A DNA stretch of 9,000 bases from Pseudomonadota bacterium (lineage in GTDB: Bacteria; Pseudomonadota; Gammaproteobacteria; Steroidobacterales; Steroidobacteraceae), in assembly GCA_021780395.1 (NCBI GenBank), contig JAJXYU010000227.1:1-9000 (forward strand), read 5' to 3'. Shown here piece by piece: positions 6,225-9,000 of this stretch. The stretch's first letter is position 1; the number at the start of each line of letters is the position of its first letter. A program made the position numbers and the translations under genes. Below the pieces are notes generated by a model, which was not told the origin of the DNA, did no database searches, and saw only the letters and a list, made by a program, of their open reading frames with translations.

Positions 6225-7169
6225 ATGTCCCCCGCCGAGTCGCAAAGCGCCGCCGCGGTGCTGATGGTTCGCCCGGCCTGCTTCGGCTTCAATGCCGAGA
6301 CGGCCGAGAGCAACGCGTTCCAGCACCGGCCGTCGCCGGCGGCGGCGCCGGCTGCACCGCGCACCGCCGCGCTCGCGGAATTCGACACCGTGGTGTCGGC
6401 GCTGCGGCGCGCCGGCGTCGAGGTCATCGTCGCCGAGGACACCCCGGACCCGCCGAAGCCGGACGCGGTGTTCCCGAACAACTGGGTCAGCTTCCACCGC
6501 GATGGGCGGGTCGTGTTCTACCCGATGCAGGCACCGAGCCGTCGCGCCGAACGGCGCGAGGCGCTGATCGCGGAACTCGTGCGCACCCACGGCTTCTCTA
6601 TCTACGGCACCGAGGATCTGAGCTACCGCGAGGCGGAAGGGAAATTCCTCGAAGGCACCGGGAGTCTCGTGCTCGACCGGGCGGCGCGCGTCGCGTACGC
6701 CTGCCTGTCGCCGCGCACCGATCTCGACGTGCTCGGCGAATTCGCGCAGCGCCTGGGTTACGAACCCGTCGCGTTCGAGGCCGTCGATCGCCAGGGCCGA
6801 CCGATCTATCACACGAACGTGCTGATGGCCGTCGGTTCCGAGTTCGCGGTCGTGTGCGCCGAGGCGATCCCGGACCCGCGGCAGCGCGCCGGCGTGCTGT
6901 CGCGCCTGGCGGCGACCGGGCACGGGGTCGTCGAGATCACGCACGCTCAGATGGCCTCCTTTGCCGGCAATTGCCTCGAATTGTCGCCGCCACAGGGCCG
7001 GCTCGTCGTGATGTCCGAGGCCGCCTGGACCTCGCTGCGGGACGGGCAACGCGAGGCGCTCCAGCGCCAGGGCGCCGTGCTGCGGGTCGCGATCCCGACG
7101 ATCGAGCGCGTCGGCGGCGGCGGGATCCGCTGCATGCTCGCGGAAGTGCACCTGCCGAGACGCGACTGA
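6225..7169 (+). CDS. ctlX: Citrulline hydrolase CtlX-like protein (amidinotransferase / arginine deiminase superfamily)
   Basis: 314 aa, soluble, no signal peptide. The N-terminus MVRPACFGFNAETAESN (14-30) is characteristic of CtlX-type enzymes. Other family blocks are PDAVFPNNWVSFHRDG (79-94), VFYPMQAPSRR (97-107), EGTGSLVLD (143-151), YHTNVLM (195-201), AQMASFAGNCLEL (241-253) and GGGGIRCMLAEVHLP (297-311). In this beta/alpha-propeller superfamily a C-terminal Cys attacks a guanidino or ureido carbon, helped by a His; the candidates are Cys303 and His196. Characterised relatives break down citrulline; dimethylarginine or another guanidino compound is possible, and substrate cannot be read from sequence. 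The partner often needed for ornithine use (ornithine cyclodeaminase-like) is not in this window. The residues after position 33 (a PSPAAAPAAP stretch) form a low-complexity loop. It stands alone, divergent from opgG and 48 nt before plsY. Confidence 0.85.
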   Translation: MSPAESQSAAAVLMVRPACFGFNAETAESNAFQHRPSPAAAPAAPRTAALAEFDTVVSALRRAGVEVIVAEDTPDPPKPDAVFPNNWVSFHRDGRVVFYPMQAPSRRAERREALIAELVRTHGFSIYGTEDLSYREAEGKFLEGTGSLVLDRAARVAYACLSPRTDLDVLGEFAQRLGYEPVAFEAVDRQGRPIYHTNVLMAVGSEFAVVCAEAIPDPRQRAGVLSRLAATGHGVVEITHAQMASFAGNCLELSPPQGRLVVMSEAAWTSLRDGQREALQRQGAVLRVAIPTIERVGGGGIRCMLAEVHLPRRD

Positions 7170-7202
7170 GACCTTCGGCGACGTCCGGCCGGCGCGAACT
7201 GG

Positions 7203-7211
7203 TGTCATAAT
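7203..7211 (+). promoter_or_regulatory. Extended -10 element of plsY, probable leaderless start
   Basis: TGT-CATAAT has the TGn extension followed by a 5-of-6 match to TATAAT. Exactly 6 nt (7212-7217) separate it from the ATG at 7218. That spacing puts the transcription start at the start codon, and no Shine-Dalgarno sequence is present. AT-rich hexamers are rare in this GC-rich window, so the match stands out. No TTGACA-like -35 is seen at the usual distance. Confidence 0.6.
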
Positions 7212-7217
7212 CCGCCG

Positions 7218-7862
7218 ATGCTCGAACTCGGCCTGAAGATCCTGGTCGCGTATCTGCTGGGTGCGCTGGTCGGCAGCCTGGTCCTCGGGCGCCTGCGCGG
7301 AGTCGACATCCGCGCGATGGGCAGCGGCAACGCCGGCGCGACGAACGCGTTTCGCACGCAGGGCAAGGCGTTCGGGCTCGCGGTGTTCGTGATCGACGTC
7401 GCGAAGGGCGTCCTCGCGGTGACCTGGCTCCCGATCGTACCGCTCCCCGCTCCGTGGCACGATCCGACGCTTTCACCGACGTGGATCGACCTCGGCTGCG
7501 GCCTTGCGGTCGTCGTCGGGCACGTCTTCCCCGTGTGGTTCGATTTCCGCGGCGGCAAGGGCGCCGCGACGATGATCGGCGTCCTCGCGGGGCTCGCGCC
7601 GCGCCTGCTCGCGCCGACGGTGATCGCCTGGTGCCTCGTCGTCGCGCTGTCCGGGTTCGTCGGCCTTGCGACGATGCTCGCCGGTGCCGCGGCGACCGTC
7701 GCCGCGGCGTTCCTCGGCGCCGGGGACTGGCGGCTGCCCGGGTTCTGCGCCACGCTCACGGTGTTCCTGGTGTACACGCATCGGGCCAACATCGCGAGGA
7801 TGCGAGTCGGCACCGAACACCGCGCGCGGCGCCTGTGGCTGCTGCGACCCCGTTCGACATGA
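7218..7862 (+). CDS. plsY: Glycerol-3-phosphate acyltransferase PlsY (acyl-phosphate dependent)
   Basis: 214 aa inner-membrane enzyme that transfers an acyl group from acyl-phosphate (made by PlsX) to glycerol-3-phosphate, the first step of phospholipid synthesis. All three family motifs are present: IRAMGSGNAGATNAFR (31-46, with the essential Ser36 and Arg46 by family alignment), GHVFPVWFDFRGGKG (101-115, glycerol-phosphate site), and HRANIARMRVGTE (188-200). Five membrane segments fit at about 4-23, 54-72, 89-106, 120-165 (a pair) and 172-186. The usual Gly-Ser in the first helix is Gly-Ala (15-16), outside the three motifs. The start at 7218 is fixed by the upstream -10 element and the family N-terminus. 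Its TGA overlaps the birA ATG (ATGA), so the two are probably cotranscribed and translationally coupled. Confidence 0.95.
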   Translation: MLELGLKILVAYLLGALVGSLVLGRLRGVDIRAMGSGNAGATNAFRTQGKAFGLAVFVIDVAKGVLAVTWLPIVPLPAPWHDPTLSPTWIDLGCGLAVVVGHVFPVWFDFRGGKGAATMIGVLAGLAPRLLAPTVIAWCLVVALSGFVGLATMLAGAAATVAAAFLGAGDWRLPGFCATLTVFLVYTHRANIARMRVGTEHRARRLWLLRPRST

Positions 7863-8851
7863 GCGATCGCGCGCTGGTCGCGCATCTCGCCGATGGGCGG
7901 GTGCACTCCGGTGAGCGGCTCGCGCACGCGCTCGGCGTGTCGCGTGCCGCCGTCTGGAAGGGCATCGAGCGCCTGCGTGCGCAAGGGGTCGCGATCCTCG
8001 CCGAACCTCGTCGCGGATATCGCCTGCCCACGGCGGTGGAATTGCTCGAGGCATCACGGCTCGTGCGCGCGATCGCACCGGCTCGTCGCGAGCGGTTGCG
8101 CGGGATCGACGTGCCGTTCGACGTCGATTCGACGAACGACCGCTTGCTGAACGGTGAGCCGCCACCGCCCGATCAGGCGCTGCTGTGCTGCTGCGAGCTG
8201 CAGCGCGCCGGCCGCGGACGCCGCGGCCGGCGCTGGCTCGCCCCGTTCGGCCAGGGGATCGCGATGTCGATCGGCTGGCAATTTCGCGCGATGCCCCGCG
8301 ACCTGCCCGCGCTCGGTCTCGCGATCGGGGTCGCGATCGCCCGCGGACTCGGTCGGGTCGGCGCCCGCGGGATCCGGCTCAAATGGCCGAACGACGTGTG
8401 TTTCGAGGACCGCAAGCTCGGGGGGGTGCTGATCGATCTGCGCGCCGAGGCGGAGGGTCCCGTGCACGTCGTGATCGGCATCGGTCTCAATCTCGCGTTG
8501 TCGGCGAGTGCGCGCGGCGAGATCGAGGCGACCGGCGTTCGGGTGGCGGCCGTCGCCGATGCCTGCGTGGCGGTGCCTTCGCGCAACGCCGTCGCCGGAA
8601 CCGTGACCGACGACGTGCTCGCCGTGCTGGAGGATTACGAACACAGTGGATTCGCGCCGCTCCGGGCGGAATGGTCCTCGCTCGATGCGTTCGCGAACCG
8701 CCGCGTGCGCCTGTCGCTCGGCGCCGAGCCCGTGCACGGGGTCGCGCGCGGCATCGACGCCGAGGGGGCGCTGCAGCTCGAGGTGGACGGTGCCGTGCGG
8801 AAATTCCTGAGCGGCGATCTCAGTCTGCGGCTGGAGGACGGTGTCGCTTGA
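7859..8851 (+). CDS. birA: Biotin--[acetyl-CoA-carboxylase] ligase with N-terminal HTH (bifunctional BirA)
   Basis: 330 aa (E. coli BirA 321). It activates biotin with ATP to biotinyl-5'-AMP and transfers it to a lysine of biotin carboxyl carrier protein. Residues 1-58 form a winged helix-turn-helix (SGERLAHALGVSRAAVWKGIERL, 17-39, and the wing PRRGYRL, 50-56), so it may also repress biotin genes. The catalytic domain carries STN (91-93), the ATP/biotin loop GRGRRGR (118-124), KWPND with Lys175, LGGVLID (187-193) and GIGLNL (207-212). A C-terminal SH3-like domain ends the protein (about 280-325). Three consecutive cysteines (110-112) precede the biotin loop; this is unusual to my eye but next to a variable strand. 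The frame is open upstream within plsY, but the ATG at 7859 gives the family N-terminus and the ATGA overlap. No biotin operon gene or recognisable BirA operator is in this window. Confidence 0.95.
   Translation: MSDRALVAHLADGRVHSGERLAHALGVSRAAVWKGIERLRAQGVAILAEPRRGYRLPTAVELLEASRLVRAIAPARRERLRGIDVPFDVDSTNDRLLNGEPPPPDQALLCCCELQRAGRGRRGRRWLAPFGQGIAMSIGWQFRAMPRDLPALGLAIGVAIARGLGRVGARGIRLKWPNDVCFEDRKLGGVLIDLRAEAEGPVHVVIGIGLNLALSASARGEIEATGVRVAAVADACVAVPSRNAVAGTVTDDVLAVLEDYEHSGFAPLRAEWSSLDAFANRRVRLSLGAEPVHGVARGIDAEGALQLEVDGAVRKFLSGDLSLRLEDGVA
8833..8838 (+). promoter_or_regulatory. Ribosome binding site supporting a TTG start at 8848
   Basis: GGAGGA near the end of birA lies 9 nt before the TTG at 8848. 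It is the strongest Shine-Dalgarno match seen in this region and supports a TTG start that overlaps the birA stop codon. Confidence 0.6.
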
Positions 8852-9000
8852 GAACCTTGAAAGCCATCGTTTTCGCGCTGGTCCTCGCCAACGTCGTCTA
8901 TTTCCTCTGGTCTCGCAGCATCGCGCCGCCGGCGGGCGGGGCGCGTCTCGCCGCGGTGCCACGCCTTACGCTCGCTTCCGAAGCGCCGGCGAGCGCGCCG
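8848..9000 (+). CDS. Single-pass membrane protein, N-terminal fragment (possibly SPOR-domain protein)
   Basis: Partial; 51 codons are seen before the window ends. The TTG at 8848 overlaps the birA TGA (TTGA) and is preceded by GGAGGA. The translation starts MRTLKAIVFALVLANVVYFLW: a short basic start and one membrane segment (about 5-21). It continues with a Pro/Ala-rich segment containing ARLAAVPRL. In many gammaproteobacteria a gene near birA (often after coaX) encodes an inner-membrane protein that starts in this way and carries a C-terminal peptidoglycan-binding SPOR domain. The resemblance and position suggest the same here, but the domain would lie outside the window, so the family is an inference. 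No competing frame gives a plausible protein at this point. Confidence 0.6.
   Translation, partial: MRTLKAIVFALVLANVVYFLWSRSIAPPAGGARLAAVPRLTLASEAPASAP

Noticed and set aside
7170..7217. Terminator between ctlX and plsY
   Set aside because: The GC-rich GTCCGGCCGGCG stretch gives no stable stem with a proper loop, and there is no T-run, so termination of ctlX here is not supported by sequence.
5763..7460. Minus-strand open frame of 565 codons across opgG, ctlX and plsY
   Set aside because: It crosses three well-supported genes and the divergent promoter region, and has no recognisable domain.
7454..7858. N-terminal extension of birA back to 7454
   Set aside because: The extension is the out-of-frame shadow of plsY. 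BirA homology begins at the ATG at 7859, which overlaps the plsY stop.

Overview
The window is GC-rich, compactly coded bacterial chromosome. The 5S rRNA type, the opgG/opgH/opgD osmoregulated periplasmic glucan genes and the plsY-birA pairing point to a gammaproteobacterium, probably a high-GC lineage near Xanthomonadales/Nevskiales. That placement is inference from gene content, not from a tree. I see no mobile element, CRISPR array, tRNA or phage gene.

Layout. Positions 1-113 are the 3' part of a 5S rRNA, so an rRNA operon enters from the left and ends at a strong hairpin-plus-T-tract terminator (135-173). A small membrane-anchored protein with an RskA-type anti-sigma C-terminal domain follows at once (199-762, +). 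It converges, with a 24-nt gap, on a three-gene minus-strand operon read opgG (6090-4561), opgH (4576-2420), opgD (2403-787). OpgH is the inner-membrane glucosyltransferase that makes and exports beta-1,2-glucan. OpgG (Sec signal) and OpgD (twin-arginine signal) are periplasmic paralogues of the GH186 type that process the product. Together they can account for the backbone part of osmoregulated periplasmic glucan synthesis.

A 134-bp divergent intergenic region (6091-6224) separates this operon from a plus-strand set: ctlX (citrulline hydrolase-like amidinotransferase-fold enzyme, 6225-7169), plsY (acyl-phosphate glycerol-3-phosphate acyltransferase, 7218-7862), birA (biotin-protein ligase with N-terminal HTH, 7859-8851), and the start of a single-pass membrane protein (8848 onward, cut by the window edge). 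plsY/birA overlap by ATGA and birA/next gene by TTGA, so these three are probably one translationally coupled operon. Both ctlX and plsY have an extended -10-like element exactly 6 nt before the ATG and no Shine-Dalgarno sequence, which suggests leaderless transcripts.

Nothing here looks like a wholly undescribed system; most genes are recognisable housekeeping or envelope functions. The points most worth a second look are the orphan RskA-domain protein behind the rRNA terminator, the paired leaderless promoters, and details of the opg cluster: contiguous opgD, a short OpgH N-terminus with a Thr-Pro repeat, and a substituted motif in OpgG.
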